DNA from: Mycobacterium yunnanensis
GTDB taxonomy: Bacteria > Actinomycetota > Actinomycetes > Mycobacteriales > Mycobacteriaceae
Direction: 5' to 3'
DNA length: 64,000 nucleotides
NCBI RefSeq assembly: GCF_025823185.1
Contig: NZ_JACKVK010000008.1
Span: 497,565-561,564, forward strand
Shown here: piece by piece, positions 54,132-63,807 of the stretch
How the letters are laid out: each line of letters opens with the position of its first letter
How positions within the stretch are numbered: the first letter of the stretch is position 1
The notes under the pieces: generated by a model
Databases searched by the model: none
Told to the model about the DNA's origin: nothing
The model's input: only the letters and a program-made list of their open reading frames with translations
Made by a program: the position numbers and the translations under genes

Positions 54132-55602
54132 TGAGAGCGCCAAGGGCTTTGCGTAATTTTGCCTCATTATGGGAGAGGCTTTGATAAGTCAGATCCAGGA
54201 AAAAGGGCGCCGAAGTCGTTGAAAGATATCCGACGAGATCGAGAAATATTTCGAGTTGGCGGGCCGCCACGGATTGCAGATCGTCTTTGAACGCCACCGC
54301 GAGCATTGGTACGACCTCCAAGTCTTCCACCCACAGCTCCTGCTCCAACTCGTCGTGAAACAGCGTCAACACGGTGCCCCTGCCACCATCAACTGCTAGG
54401 CCGCCCCGAGCCGCTCGTACTTCGTGAATGACTTCGTGAAAGTCTTCGTCCTGCAATGAATAACCGACGAACATCATGTGCCGCATGAGAAGAAGGCCCT
54501 GTACAAGGCCCATTAGCGCACCATATTGACGAGGCATGTCGAGAAAGTCTGACCTCGTCAACACAATCTTCTCGGGCCCGTCGACGGACCCATGTAGCTT
54601 AAGCAACCATCGACCGTCGGCATTGAGCGGGCTGTCCGGCAAGACCGCCAACCCCCGACCACAGATCCGCGCTGCAGATTCGAACATGTTGTCAAAGTTG
54701 GTCGTCACCGCCTCCTTGCTGGGCAAGGAGGCAAGAAGGCCGTGTTGCAGTGCGTAACGATTGGGCTTGTTTAGTTGAGCGGCTACGGCCTCCCGTAGTC
54801 CGCATTTGGCTTGTTGCAAACGCCGTTCGATGACAGTGGCCTGATCCCGAAAGTCCTTCTTGGCCAGAGCTGCGATGACGTCTGGGCCCATTCCAGCGGT
54901 GACCGCGAGGTCGTTAAGCAACTTACTCCACGTGGGAAGTCCCGCGCCAGCGCTCACGCCGGCGCCGATGAACAGTACGAGTTGGCTGTCGATTGCCGCC
55001 TTCGCCAAGCGTTGTGCTTGAGCGACTAAGTCGTTCGACGACAGCTCATCGAAATTCCAGTAGTAGGTGATCCGAGTGTCATCTCCGACCAACCGGCGCC
55101 GCGCCCTTTGCGCTGCGGCATAGGGTTTTTCGCCAAAGGCCACAAGAACGATATCCACGTCGTACTCGACGACAAGACCGTCCAGCATCTTAACGAGCCC
55201 CTCGACAAGTTCGCCCTTCCGGTCTGACCCGCCCCCGTCGCCGGAGCCCACCATGTTGACGGCAAGCCGGCGCTTGGGCCAAGGATAGATGCGGGCGTCC
55301 TCGCTGACGGTCTCTAGCTGCTCAACTGCCTGCCTCACGAACTCACGGACGGCAGGCTTGAAGACCTCGAAGTCCGATACATTACCTGCTTTGCCGATGT
55401 TGCCCAGCCAGATCTGTGGTTGTCCGCTCTCAGCACGGATGTGGACAGCGGGCTTTGTTCCAAACGATTTAGGCAGCCGCTTCCCGTGCATGAGTACTCT
55501 CCACGAATCGGTGATGTGGAGGGTCCCGTCGGTAGGTATCAAGACGGCGTCACATGCGACCTGGTTCAGGTCACCGTTGATGATGAATAAGTGTCCACTC
55601 AT
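54103..55602 (-). CDS. SIR2-family defence protein with N-terminal macro-like domain
   Basis: A 499-residue protein. Residues 1-190 look macro-like (HLFIINGDLNQVACDAVLIP, then VNMVGSGDGGG and IVLVAFGEKPYAAAQ), a fold that binds ADP-ribose. Residues 200-400 are SIR2 (LFIGAGVSAGAGLPTWSKLL, VTTNFDNMFES, KLHGSVDGPEKIVLTRSDF, FVGYSLQDEDFHEVI). Stand-alone SIR2 domains in defence islands usually destroy NAD+ to stop infected cells, as in Thoeris ThsA and DSR systems. The ATG is preceded by GTGGGGAC. It follows the AddA-like gene by 28 bases on the same strand and probably shares its mRNA. NADase activity is inferred. Confidence 0.85.
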   Translation of the reverse strand: MSGHLFIINGDLNQVACDAVLIPTDGTLHITDSWRVLMHGKRLPKSFGTKPAVHIRAESGQPQIWLGNIGKAGNVSDFEVFKPAVREFVRQAVEQLETVSEDARIYPWPKRRLAVNMVGSGDGGGSDRKGELVEGLVKMLDGLVVEYDVDIVLVAFGEKPYAAAQRARRRLVGDDTRITYYWNFDELSSNDLVAQAQRLAKAAIDSQLVLFIGAGVSAGAGLPTWSKLLNDLAVTAGMGPDVIAALAKKDFRDQATVIERRLQQAKCGLREAVAAQLNKPNRYALQHGLLASLPSKEAVTTNFDNMFESAARICGRGLAVLPDSPLNADGRWLLKLHGSVDGPEKIVLTRSDFLDMPRQYGALMGLVQGLLLMRHMMFVGYSLQDEDFHEVIHEVRAARGGLAVDGGRGTVLTLFHDELEQELWVEDLEVVPMLAVAFKDDLQSVAARQLEIFLDLVGYLSTTSAPFFLDLTYQSLSHNEAKLRKALGALIKQARFAVR

Positions 55603-55630
55603 ATTGTCCCCACACGATTCGTTGCCGTTC

Positions 55631-58600
55631 TCAGGAAAGACTTGCTGCGATGCTGACTGGTCGGGCAACGGCCCCTTCGGGTCGTAGAAACAGCAGCAGC
55701 GCGCCGACGACTTCACGGTCGACGGCTGTGCGAACGGCATCGGCGTAGGCCTGCAACTGCACGCTGTAAAGCGACACCTTTGCATCAAGTTCGGTCTCGG
55801 TGCGCCAGGCGTCGGTCTTGTAGTCCACGATGACGAGTCCCTCGTCGCTCTCGTACAGCAGGTCGATATAGCCCTCGAGAATGCCGTTCTCCCAGGGCAC
55901 TCCGACGTAGACCTCGCGCCAATGACGTTGTGCGGCAGCTAACTTTAGAACTTCCGAATCCAGTGCCGCCTGCGCGAGTGCCCTGATGACATCTTGTTTG
56001 CCTAGGACACCTTCAGCGGCAGCTTGCGCTGCACAGACCGCCGTGAGACCGTTGGCAGTTGCAAGATCAACAGTCTGCAGCGCACCGTGAACGGCGCGAC
56101 CGATCGCGCTGCCGTACCGGCCCTTCTGCCAGGGCGGCAGGTCGATGTCCCGCGCCCCCTTAGTCAGACCTGGATCGGCTGCCGCGGCCCGGCTCAAGGC
56201 AGGGTCAAGCTCCTTCTCTGCCGCCCTCGCTCTCGCGAGCCCGATGGCGGACGTCGTCAATGGACGCGATGCATCTTTTAAGGCGGCATCGTGTGCTGCT
56301 TGCCATTCCTCGAGAGTCGGCAGATCCGGCGGATCGGAAACGACTTGGAATTCTCGCTGTGGCCGCAGCGGCTGGTCAGCTAAGTCGAGCTCGTCGGCCA
56401 GCGCAAGATTCCATCCCGCGTCGTACAGGACTTCGGCTGAAGTCAGGGTAGTGCGGGTACCTCGTTCCTTGCGATGGGCAGATATCACTAGGTGGTCGCG
56501 AGCACGAGTGGACGCGACGTACAGCAGCCGGAGGCGCTCATGGTGGCCCATTTGCTCTTCTACCGGTTGCGTGTCTTCGAAATCCGTGGTGGACAGCCGT
56601 TTCGAAAGCTTGATGGCCCAGCCTGCTGACTCAAGGAACCTGACCTCTACGCCCCGCGGTTGGGGATTCATCTGTGTGGTCAGGCCCGAGAGAATCACGA
56701 TGGGGAACTCGAGGCCCTTCACGCCGTGAATGGTCAGAATGCGGACTGCGTCGTCGTCGGTCTCGGGAAGTACGGTCTCGACGACTCTCGTTCCCTCACC
56801 GGATTGACCCTCGACCCATTGGAGGTATTCGCGCAACGTGCTGCCGCCAGCCTCCTCCCACGCGCGGCACTGGTCGACGACGAATCGGAGCCTGCGCCAA
56901 AGGTCTCGCGGCCGCCGGTCAGCGGCAGCTAATTCGTAGAACCGCCTTTCGCGCAGTATTCGGTCGAGTACCTGGCTGGGCGACAACCACTGGCGTTCGA
57001 GATGAATGGCGGCCAGCCATGCGATGCCCTGCGCAACAGGGTGATCAACGGGTGCGTCTTCGGGTACAGCTGCCTGGTGGTCCCAGCCGCCGCGATAGCG
57101 CTTCTTCCACACGAATAGGTCGTCGTCTCCGCATCCAAAAGCGGTTGTACGCAAGGCGCTCACGGCGGCGAGTGAGTCCGTGGGATCGTCGACGGCGCGT
57201 ACGACCAGCATGAGCTCGCGAACTTCGCGACTTCCGTACACCAACGAGGAAGTTTCGGCGCGGAAGGGGATGTTCGCCTCGTCGAGCGCGCGTTCCAGGA
57301 AGGGCAGCGACGTGCGTGCTGGCAGGAGGACAGCGATGTCGCTCCAGCGCGCCGGGCGCCAAGATTCGACGTGCGAGGGTGTCCGATCCGCGACGGACCA
57401 AGCCTCTCGAATTGCCCGCTGAATGGACGCAGATACGTCGGCCGCCTCTTGACTTCGGAGCTCGTCGGCTGGCAGTCGACGATCGTGTTCGCGGCCTATG
57501 AACGCAACCGGTGGCCCAATCTCGGGGCGCCCGCGCTCGGCCAGGAGCGCTTGATACTCAGGCTGTGAAGTCCCCTCGCCGACAATGAGCTTGGCGAATG
57601 TTGCATTGACCCAGGCGATGATGGGCTCCCCAGTACGGAAGTTCCGGCTGAGTTGTAGAGACGCACCCACCAGTTCGTCCCGAGCGGTCATGAACATGCC
57701 AATGTCCGCTCGCCGGAACCGATAGATCGACTGTTTGGGATCTCCAACGAAGAAGATGCGCCCGGGCTCCGTCCGGATCGCAGACCAGTGCTTCTGACCC
57801 GCTTCCTGATCGTCCGATGCGATGAGCACCGCGATCTCGATTTGTATCGGGTCGGTGTCTTGAAATTCGTCGAGCAGGAGTCGGTCATACCGCTGTGCGA
57901 GCGCGCGTCGCACGTCCGGCCCCGCGACGTCGCTCCGGAGCATGTTTCGAGCAAGCACCAGGAGGTCGTGAAACTCGAGTTCGCCAGCCTCTCGTCGGGC
58001 CGTCGCACTTTCGGCGGTGAACTGAGCGAGCGACGTCGCGAGTCGCTGAAGCACGCTTTCGAGAACGGCAGAGCGCAACGCCGCGCAAGCATCTTGAAGG
58101 TCACTGAGTCGGTCGCGAACAACTCCCACGCCGATGCTCGTCCAGTTCTTCGTTTGGCCGCGTTTTGATTTGAGCTTTGGCGCGTCGAGCAGTTTCACGC
58201 GACTGTCATCATCGACGGCTGCGCGCAGCCGCGCCTCGAAGTCCGTGACCATATCGGTGAGGTGACGAAACAGCAGATCATCTTCGTCGGTGCAACGCTG
58301 CGCGAGATCGATGACGGCTTTGAGATCCGTCAAGATGTCGCGCACGTCGACCGAGGGGACGGGTGGTGGCGCGAGATCTATGCGGTCGACGACGAGATCC
58401 CAATTTGCGTTGAAGGCCACGGCGACGTCACGAAGATGCTTGGGCTTGCCGCCACTCGCGAAGAGGAGCCGGAGTGGCATCTCGAGACTTTCATCGTCGA
58501 GAAGTCCGTCGGCGAACAGCTCCCATCGGGTTTCAAATGCCACCTGCGAAGCGATCTCGTCGTGGACCGCGAACCGCGGAGGTAGCCCCGCCTCGATCGC

Positions 58601-58936
58601 GTGTTCGGTGAGTATCCGCTGTGCAAAGGCGTGCAGGGTGCCGATCGCAGCGCTGTCGAGAACCAGTAGCGCATCGCGGCACGCCTCGTTGTCCGGAGCT
58701 CGGCGGCGAAGCTCCGTACGGATGCGATCGACCAATTCAGCCGCGGCCTTTTCGGTGAACGTGATCGCGGCAATGTGGTCTGCGGGGATGCCGGATTCGA
58801 CAAGCGCGACGAATCGGCCGACCAGACAGGAGGTCTTGCCCGAGCCGGCGCCGGCCTCGAGAAAGAGCGTCCTTTCCAGTTCGTTGACGACCGCATCACG
58901 CGCCGTCTTGTCTATTTCGAGTTCAGTCGATGTCAT
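55631..58936 (-). CDS. AddA-like UvrD/REP helicase-nuclease
   Basis: An 1101-residue SF1A helicase fused to a RecB-type nuclease. Motifs: Walker A AGAGSGKTSCLV (28-39), ITFTEKAAAELVDRI, LLLDEFQDTDPIQ (about 355-367), FVGDPKQSIYRFRRAD, TIHGVKGLEFPIVILSG and LLYVASTRARDH. The C-terminal 150 residues hold the nuclease motif GYIDLLYES with VDYKTD (about 1036). The ATG lies inside the AddB-like gene's end, with GAGGAAG upstream. Mycobacteria normally use AdnAB and RecBCD for break resection, so this AddAB-like pair in a defence island is probably an accessory DNA-degrading machine. Confidence 0.93.
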   Translation of the reverse strand: MTSTELEIDKTARDAVVNELERTLFLEAGAGSGKTSCLVGRFVALVESGIPADHIAAITFTEKAAAELVDRIRTELRRRAPDNEACRDALLVLDSAAIGTLHAFAQRILTEHAIEAGLPPRFAVHDEIASQVAFETRWELFADGLLDDESLEMPLRLLFASGGKPKHLRDVAVAFNANWDLVVDRIDLAPPPVPSVDVRDILTDLKAVIDLAQRCTDEDDLLFRHLTDMVTDFEARLRAAVDDDSRVKLLDAPKLKSKRGQTKNWTSIGVGVVRDRLSDLQDACAALRSAVLESVLQRLATSLAQFTAESATARREAGELEFHDLLVLARNMLRSDVAGPDVRRALAQRYDRLLLDEFQDTDPIQIEIAVLIASDDQEAGQKHWSAIRTEPGRIFFVGDPKQSIYRFRRADIGMFMTARDELVGASLQLSRNFRTGEPIIAWVNATFAKLIVGEGTSQPEYQALLAERGRPEIGPPVAFIGREHDRRLPADELRSQEAADVSASIQRAIREAWSVADRTPSHVESWRPARWSDIAVLLPARTSLPFLERALDEANIPFRAETSSLVYGSREVRELMLVVRAVDDPTDSLAAVSALRTTAFGCGDDDLFVWKKRYRGGWDHQAAVPEDAPVDHPVAQGIAWLAAIHLERQWLSPSQVLDRILRERRFYELAAADRRPRDLWRRLRFVVDQCRAWEEAGGSTLREYLQWVEGQSGEGTRVVETVLPETDDDAVRILTIHGVKGLEFPIVILSGLTTQMNPQPRGVEVRFLESAGWAIKLSKRLSTTDFEDTQPVEEQMGHHERLRLLYVASTRARDHLVISAHRKERGTRTTLTSAEVLYDAGWNLALADELDLADQPLRPQREFQVVSDPPDLPTLEEWQAAHDAALKDASRPLTTSAIGLARARAAEKELDPALSRAAAADPGLTKGARDIDLPPWQKGRYGSAIGRAVHGALQTVDLATANGLTAVCAAQAAAEGVLGKQDVIRALAQAALDSEVLKLAAAQRHWREVYVGVPWENGILEGYIDLLYESDEGLVIVDYKTDAWRTETELDAKVSLYSVQLQAYADAVRTAVDREVVGALLLFLRPEGAVARPVSIAASLS

Positions 58937-61900
58937 CGCTGTCTTCCTCGTCGATGAGTGCGAGGTAGCCGGCGAGCGCGGGGTCGTTCTGCTTCCTGTT
59001 CCATTCGCGTCGCACGTGTTGATCGCTCTGGCCGTCGGGGGTGCAGAACCAACAGTCGACCCAACCCCAGGTCGGCTGATCCGACGGATGTGCAGGAAAG
59101 ACGCCGGAACCGATACCAGTTGCGATCGTGTCGATGGCCCCCGTCACGAGCTCACGGACGTGGTTGGTGATCGGGTAGCCCTTGTGCTTGTCGTCTCGCG
59201 TAAACCAGTAGTCGGCGCGCACTTCGGGTGCCCCGGGGTATTGAGCCTGTGCTGCTTGCGAATACACGAAGAGTTGAAGTCGTCGACCGTGGTGATGCGG
59301 GTTTGATTCACTCAGGTTGTTGTACGAGCCCACGCTTCCCGTCTTGTAATCAATGACAGCTAGTGATCCGTCAGCGCCGCGGTCGACGCGGTCGATCGAA
59401 CCTCGCATCCAGATGGTGTGGCCGCCGGGAAGGTCAATTGCCACATCGTCGAACGCCATCTCAGCCTCTATGGGGCGGAGTCCTTCGGCGAGCCGCTTCG
59501 CGTCGGAGTCGAGCAGTCTGTCGAGGTCATTCCCTAGGCGGATTCGTTCGGCGCGCCAAAGGATCGCGCGGCCGGTGTTGCCCTCTTGCTCCGCGCGATC
59601 GAAGTGCAGGGCAGCGATCTCATGTAGACGATTGTGGTCGTTCTGGGTCCACGTATTGAGCGCATGACCTGAATCGATGGCGAGGAGAATGAACTCCTCG
59701 AGGATCTTGTGGACGATCGAACCTCGGGTGAGTGGATCGATTTCGAAGCGCCGTTCGGGTTCTTCGACGCGTTCGACCCCGAGGACATGACCGAACAAAT
59801 ATGACCGTGGACATTTCGCCCATGCCTCCAACCTCGACGTCGAAATACTTTCTGGCAGAGCGATTTCGGCTGCGACACCGTCAAGATTTCCGTCGAAGCG
59901 GGTGAATTCGCTGCTTCGTCGAGCCAGTATTACCTGTAGTGCGACTTGGGTGCGCGCGTCGCCGCGCAGGAGCGGATGCTCGCTGGCGTGCCGTGCGATC
60001 GCGGCGAGCCGAAGCTGCTGAGTGCTCGAATACAGTCGCGTACGCGATAGCCCACCTGCGAAGGATGCGACGTGAGTGAACCACGGTTCTCCGGAGTGGT
60101 CGATGAGGTGGCCAGACTCGATGGTGTCGACATCGGCTAGCCGTGCGGCGTCGGCCAGTAGCCACCGCGACGCAGGTCGATCCGTCGATCGCCGTAGGTC
60201 GCCCCGGGGATACGAGAGCAGTGCCCGGTCGGCGCTTGCGATCGCGGCAATCAGGTCGCGGTGATCATCCAGCACGCGGTGCGCACGCAACTGTAGATGC
60301 CCTCCTGATGCCTCACGCTCGGCATCGGGCAACAGCGAATCCTCTAGCCTTCGGGCGGGGAAGCGGCCTTCCGAGAGGCCAAGTATTGCCACACGGTCGA
60401 GCGCCATCCCTGCGGCCACTGACACATGGCCGATGAGAACGCCGTCGCCCGGCCGACCCACTCGGCGCAGGGCCACTGACAGTTCACTGTCGAGCGTCCG
60501 TCGGAACATGTCGATGCTTGGGGCGGTGCTGCCCAGGGCGTCCAATCCGGCAAGCCGGTCAATCGCTTCCTCGACACGGTGCGCAGCGTCAACTTCATCG
60601 TCGGGCCAGGCCGAACGGCGTTGATCGCTGCCGAGGTACTTCTCGGCGAGGACCGTGAGCCAGGCGACCATCGCCGTCCATGATTGCGCTGGACCGTCGC
60701 CCTCGAGATCGCGTCGGAGTTGAACAATGAAGGCGGACAGTGTATCCGCGCGGTCGGCATCGCTTCGGCGGTGCTTTGCGCGCCACTCCAATCCGGCAGC
60801 GAAATCGGCGTCTGCGAGCTCGCGCTGTGCAACGGCCCACCGCGGGAGTCGAGCGTCCCAATCGCTTCCGTGAACGACACCCGCAGCGCGCGACACCCGC
60901 TCCCACGCGCGGCTGGGGACGCGGTCGCCGTCGCTCAGGATCGGCGCGTCCGACAGAAGCCCGAGCACGTCGGCTCGGCGGAAATCGCGCTCGGACAACT
61001 TCAGGAGATTGCGGATAGTGCGTCCATAGAGCATGTCGCCGATGTTGCGCACCGGCGTGCCGTTGAACGCAATGCCTGCCGCATCAAGCTGTTCCTGCAG
61101 CAGTCGGGCGTATGGATCCGCTGTCGGGTAGAGGACCGCGATGCTCCCGAGCCGGACTCCCTCCTGTATCCAGCCTGCGATTGCTTGGATGACCGCCCGG
61201 ACCTCGTCGTCCGGGTCGCTGGCGCTGATGATGTGGGTGCTCACTGGCGGAGTGATCGGGTCATGTTGTGGGAGTATGATTCCCGCGAGTTCGCACGTTG
61301 CGGCAGTGGCTGCGTCGACGTCGGGCACGCCGGTGATTCCGACGTTGACCGTGAGCTGGCGGCGATCTGCGAGCGCTTTCACCAAGGCCGCCTCGCCGAC
61401 TGTGAATGATGACAGCAGATGGATGACGACGGGATCGTTCTGAGTTAGTTCGCGAGATGTGATGAGGGTGGACGCCGTGCTGAGAAGGTCTTCTTCGTCG
61501 TACCAGTCAGCCATGAGGCGTTCGCGAGCCGTCCGTTGTATGCGTACGACGTCAGCGGCGCGGGGCGAACACGCCGCTACTGCGTCGAGGCTTGAATCGG
61601 GTGCTGTCCTGAGTTCCCGATAGGCGCTGGCGAGTGCTTGCTCGGTCGCGGGGTGGGCGGCGGCTGGAGCAAATATCCCGGGCTCGTCAGTCAGGACTGC
61701 GCGAATCGCGGAGGCGATCAAAGAAGCGGATGTCGGCCGTCGACCGCCCTCGGCAAGACTTGGACCTGCGATCTGTTCTGCGAGGCGACGTAAGGTCAGG
61801 AAATTGACATTGGCAATGCCGCCGGGACGCGCTGCCAGGGCCCGACGGGTCGCAACGGAGACGAAGTTCGATCTGACCACCACGGTGACCGGTGCGAGTG

Positions 61901-61994
61901 GGTCCTCGCCCTTCAGCGCCGCAAGCTGAACACCCAAGTGGTCGATCGCGGACCGTCCGTAAGCCGTTGTCGTCGTATAGATCTTGATTCCCAT
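58923..61994 (-). CDS. AddB-like nuclease subunit with lost ATP site
   Basis: A 1023-residue partner of the AddA-like protein. The helicase-like body is degenerate: the Walker A position reads TTTTAYGRSAID, without GKT. The C-terminal PD-(D/E)XK nuclease is intact (GSIDRVDRGADG, then VIDYKTG at about 880). Cysteines at AKCPRSYLF (about 731) and DCWFC (about 984) sit where AddB holds an Fe-S cluster, but only three are evident; a fourth ligand is unclear. The ATG has no strong ribosome site. It opens the operon that continues to addA-like and SIR2 genes, and is divergent from the NucS-like gene by 181 bases. Confidence 0.9.
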   Translation of the reverse strand: MGIKIYTTTTAYGRSAIDHLGVQLAALKGEDPLAPVTVVVRSNFVSVATRRALAARPGGIANVNFLTLRRLAEQIAGPSLAEGGRRPTSASLIASAIRAVLTDEPGIFAPAAAHPATEQALASAYRELRTAPDSSLDAVAACSPRAADVVRIQRTARERLMADWYDEEDLLSTASTLITSRELTQNDPVVIHLLSSFTVGEAALVKALADRRQLTVNVGITGVPDVDAATAATCELAGIILPQHDPITPPVSTHIISASDPDDEVRAVIQAIAGWIQEGVRLGSIAVLYPTADPYARLLQEQLDAAGIAFNGTPVRNIGDMLYGRTIRNLLKLSERDFRRADVLGLLSDAPILSDGDRVPSRAWERVSRAAGVVHGSDWDARLPRWAVAQRELADADFAAGLEWRAKHRRSDADRADTLSAFIVQLRRDLEGDGPAQSWTAMVAWLTVLAEKYLGSDQRRSAWPDDEVDAAHRVEEAIDRLAGLDALGSTAPSIDMFRRTLDSELSVALRRVGRPGDGVLIGHVSVAAGMALDRVAILGLSEGRFPARRLEDSLLPDAEREASGGHLQLRAHRVLDDHRDLIAAIASADRALLSYPRGDLRRSTDRPASRWLLADAARLADVDTIESGHLIDHSGEPWFTHVASFAGGLSRTRLYSSTQQLRLAAIARHASEHPLLRGDARTQVALQVILARRSSEFTRFDGNLDGVAAEIALPESISTSRLEAWAKCPRSYLFGHVLGVERVEEPERRFEIDPLTRGSIVHKILEEFILLAIDSGHALNTWTQNDHNRLHEIAALHFDRAEQEGNTGRAILWRAERIRLGNDLDRLLDSDAKRLAEGLRPIEAEMAFDDVAIDLPGGHTIWMRGSIDRVDRGADGSLAVIDYKTGSVGSYNNLSESNPHHHGRRLQLFVYSQAAQAQYPGAPEVRADYWFTRDDKHKGYPITNHVRELVTGAIDTIATGIGSGVFPAHPSDQPTWGWVDCWFCTPDGQSDQHVRREWNRKQNDPALAGYLALIDEEDSDDID

Positions 61995-62175
61995 CGGTAG
62001 CCATCGCGTGCCGCCCGCTCATATCGATTAAAGCGAATCAGTTGGCAGCATGCCCCCTAGTTGCTCAAGAGCGCTACGACCATAGGCCCAGCAGACGTTC
62101 AGGTCCTGGACGTCGATGCAGCTCCTTTGCCCACCGCCCCGCGATTCCGCGTGATAGGACAGAAGGAGGACGTCG

Positions 62176-62928
62176 TTGCTGGACGACATTCCAACAGTGG
62201 GGGAGGGCAAGCCCGTGCCGGCGCGTTTGACGAGAGAAGGCAAGCTCCAGCGGTTGGTTGAGGAGACGCGAAAGCGGGTCGACCGTGAAGGAGACGCGAC
62301 TCCGAACCTCAAGCAGAGCCCAAACAGCTACCTCCGCACCTTGGTGCAACAGGCGGGATACGCACGGAAGTCCGACAAACTTCTCGAGGAACTCGACGAG
62401 CGCTTGGACGCCGCAGGTATCGGTACTCACCCCAATCTGAAGGATCCGAGCATTGGGCCCGATACCCGAATCTTCTTCTTCGATCTGAGGCGTCCAATAC
62501 CAAAGTTTCAGCAGCCTCGGCAGCGGTTTGCAGAGGAGAAGGAACTCTCGCGCTTCGTGGCTCTGAACTGGGCGGCACTGCCCTACATCAAGAAGGCAGG
62601 ATTGCGATTCCGGGGAAGGGAGTTTCGGCTCGATGGGAGCGCAGTCATCGACCTGCTTGCCTTCGACAAGAAGACTGATGAGCTTGTCGGCTTCGAGCTG
62701 AAAGTGGCCGAGGGCAGTGACCGCATGTTGGGTCAGGTGGCGAGATACATGCCATGCCTGGTGAATCAGGCCAAGAAAGAAGGCAGATCCGGGGCGCGGC
62801 TGATCGTCATCACCGGTCAGCCCGACCCAGGCCTCGCGTCCAGCGTGCAAGATCTCGCCATGCGTTACGGGGTCAAGACCGAGTGGTTGCTCTACAACGT
62901 GTCGATCGAGCTAGTCGCGCATGAGTGA
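62176..62928 (+). CDS. NucS-like PD-(D/E)XK nuclease
   Basis: A 250-residue protein. The C-terminal half resembles the nuclease domain of EndoMS/NucS: an SAVIDLLAFDKK strand with the catalytic Asp, GFELKVAEGSD giving Glu-x-Lys, and GQVARYMPCLV with the conserved Gln. The N-terminal half (KLQRLVEETRKRVDREGD, SYLRTLVQQAGYARKSDK) is helical and unlike the NucS dimerisation domain. The TTG start is well supported by GGAGG six bases upstream. The gene is divergent from the AddAB-like operon and sits at the right edge of the island. A restriction-type or repair nuclease role is inferred. Confidence 0.82.
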   Translation: MLDDIPTVGEGKPVPARLTREGKLQRLVEETRKRVDREGDATPNLKQSPNSYLRTLVQQAGYARKSDKLLEELDERLDAAGIGTHPNLKDPSIGPDTRIFFFDLRRPIPKFQQPRQRFAEEKELSRFVALNWAALPYIKKAGLRFRGREFRLDGSAVIDLLAFDKKTDELVGFELKVAEGSDRMLGQVARYMPCLVNQAKKEGRSGARLIVITGQPDPGLASSVQDLAMRYGVKTEWLLYNVSIELVAHE

Positions 62929-63025
62929 GCGCAGGTGTGTTCGGCCACCGGAGTACTGACGGAGGCCGAAATAGCGGGATCGTCGGCGACCGATGTAAGA
63001 CTTGTGCGAAATGCGAGGGGAGCAT

Positions 63026-63655
63026 GTGACAGCCAAGGACGATGAACGGATAGCTGCACGCGAAACGGGCGAGACACCAGCGGGGCACTCGCCGCCGACC
63101 TCAAGCGTTGCGCACCAACTGACGTGGGACCGCGACGCGGACTACCTGGACGCCGACGACTCCTTGGAAGCCCAGGGCGACGATTGGCGATACACGATTT
63201 ACCCAGTGCCGGGGCGTGAGGGCGAGACCGTTGGTTACCACGTTTCGGGTGGGGACAACGATTCGAATGACGAGATCGGCTCATTGGTTCTCGATGGCAG
63301 GAGAGGCGAGTTGACGCTGCCAGAGGCGCGGGCCGCTGCCGAGGCGAACTATGCCTCCCGTTATCGCGAGGCAGAGCAATTCTTGGATGAAATTCTCGAT
63401 GGCTCGGAGGACGACGACGGTGTTCCGCTAACCCGTCGAAATGACCATGGCAACATCATGTGCCGCGTAGACGAGGCGGGCGTCAACGAAGTCGAAGTAG
63501 TTGTCACGCTGCGGGATTACGGAGACGGCTACGACGCCGCCAACCGCCGCGTAACCGTCAGTCTACGCACTGTATTGAGCTACACCTACAACGGCGACCG
63601 CGAGGGCTTAGTAGACGACGTGCGCCGACTCATTCGACTCGAGAGCCCAAGCTGA
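63026..63655 (+). CDS. Unrecognised acidic protein
   Basis: About 209 residues, strongly acidic (DADYLDADDSLEAQGDD, GSEDDDG). A beta-rich centre (DDWRYTIYPVPGREGETVGY) resembles a small substrate- or protein-binding domain, followed by a helix rich in Ala/Glu and a C-terminal strand-helix (VSLRTVLSYTYNGDREGL). No enzyme motif, signal peptide or membrane segment is seen. GTG 63026 is preferred because GAGGGGAG lies just upstream; ATG 63011 is the alternative. It follows the NucS-like gene by 97 bases. Function unknown. Confidence 0.65.
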   Translation: MTAKDDERIAARETGETPAGHSPPTSSVAHQLTWDRDADYLDADDSLEAQGDDWRYTIYPVPGREGETVGYHVSGGDNDSNDEIGSLVLDGRRGELTLPEARAAAEANYASRYREAEQFLDEILDGSEDDDGVPLTRRNDHGNIMCRVDEAGVNEVEVVVTLRDYGDGYDAANRRVTVSLRTVLSYTYNGDREGLVDDVRRLIRLESPS

Positions 63656-63807
63656 GACAACTTACGGGCCGCATCGCCGAGTCCAGATGCCTCCGTTTCC
63701 GCATTTGCTGCAATGTCGATTTCGCGTTGCGCCGCCTTGGAGCCCCATTGGTAGGGGAAGTTTCCCGCGGTGGCTGTGACGGGTGGGGAGCTTGAATTGG
63801 CTGTCTC

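Noticed and set aside
17456-63655. Prophage or transposon carrying the island
   Set aside because: No integrase, transposase, phage structural gene or terminal repeat pair is visible; only a doubtful tRNA-like scar.
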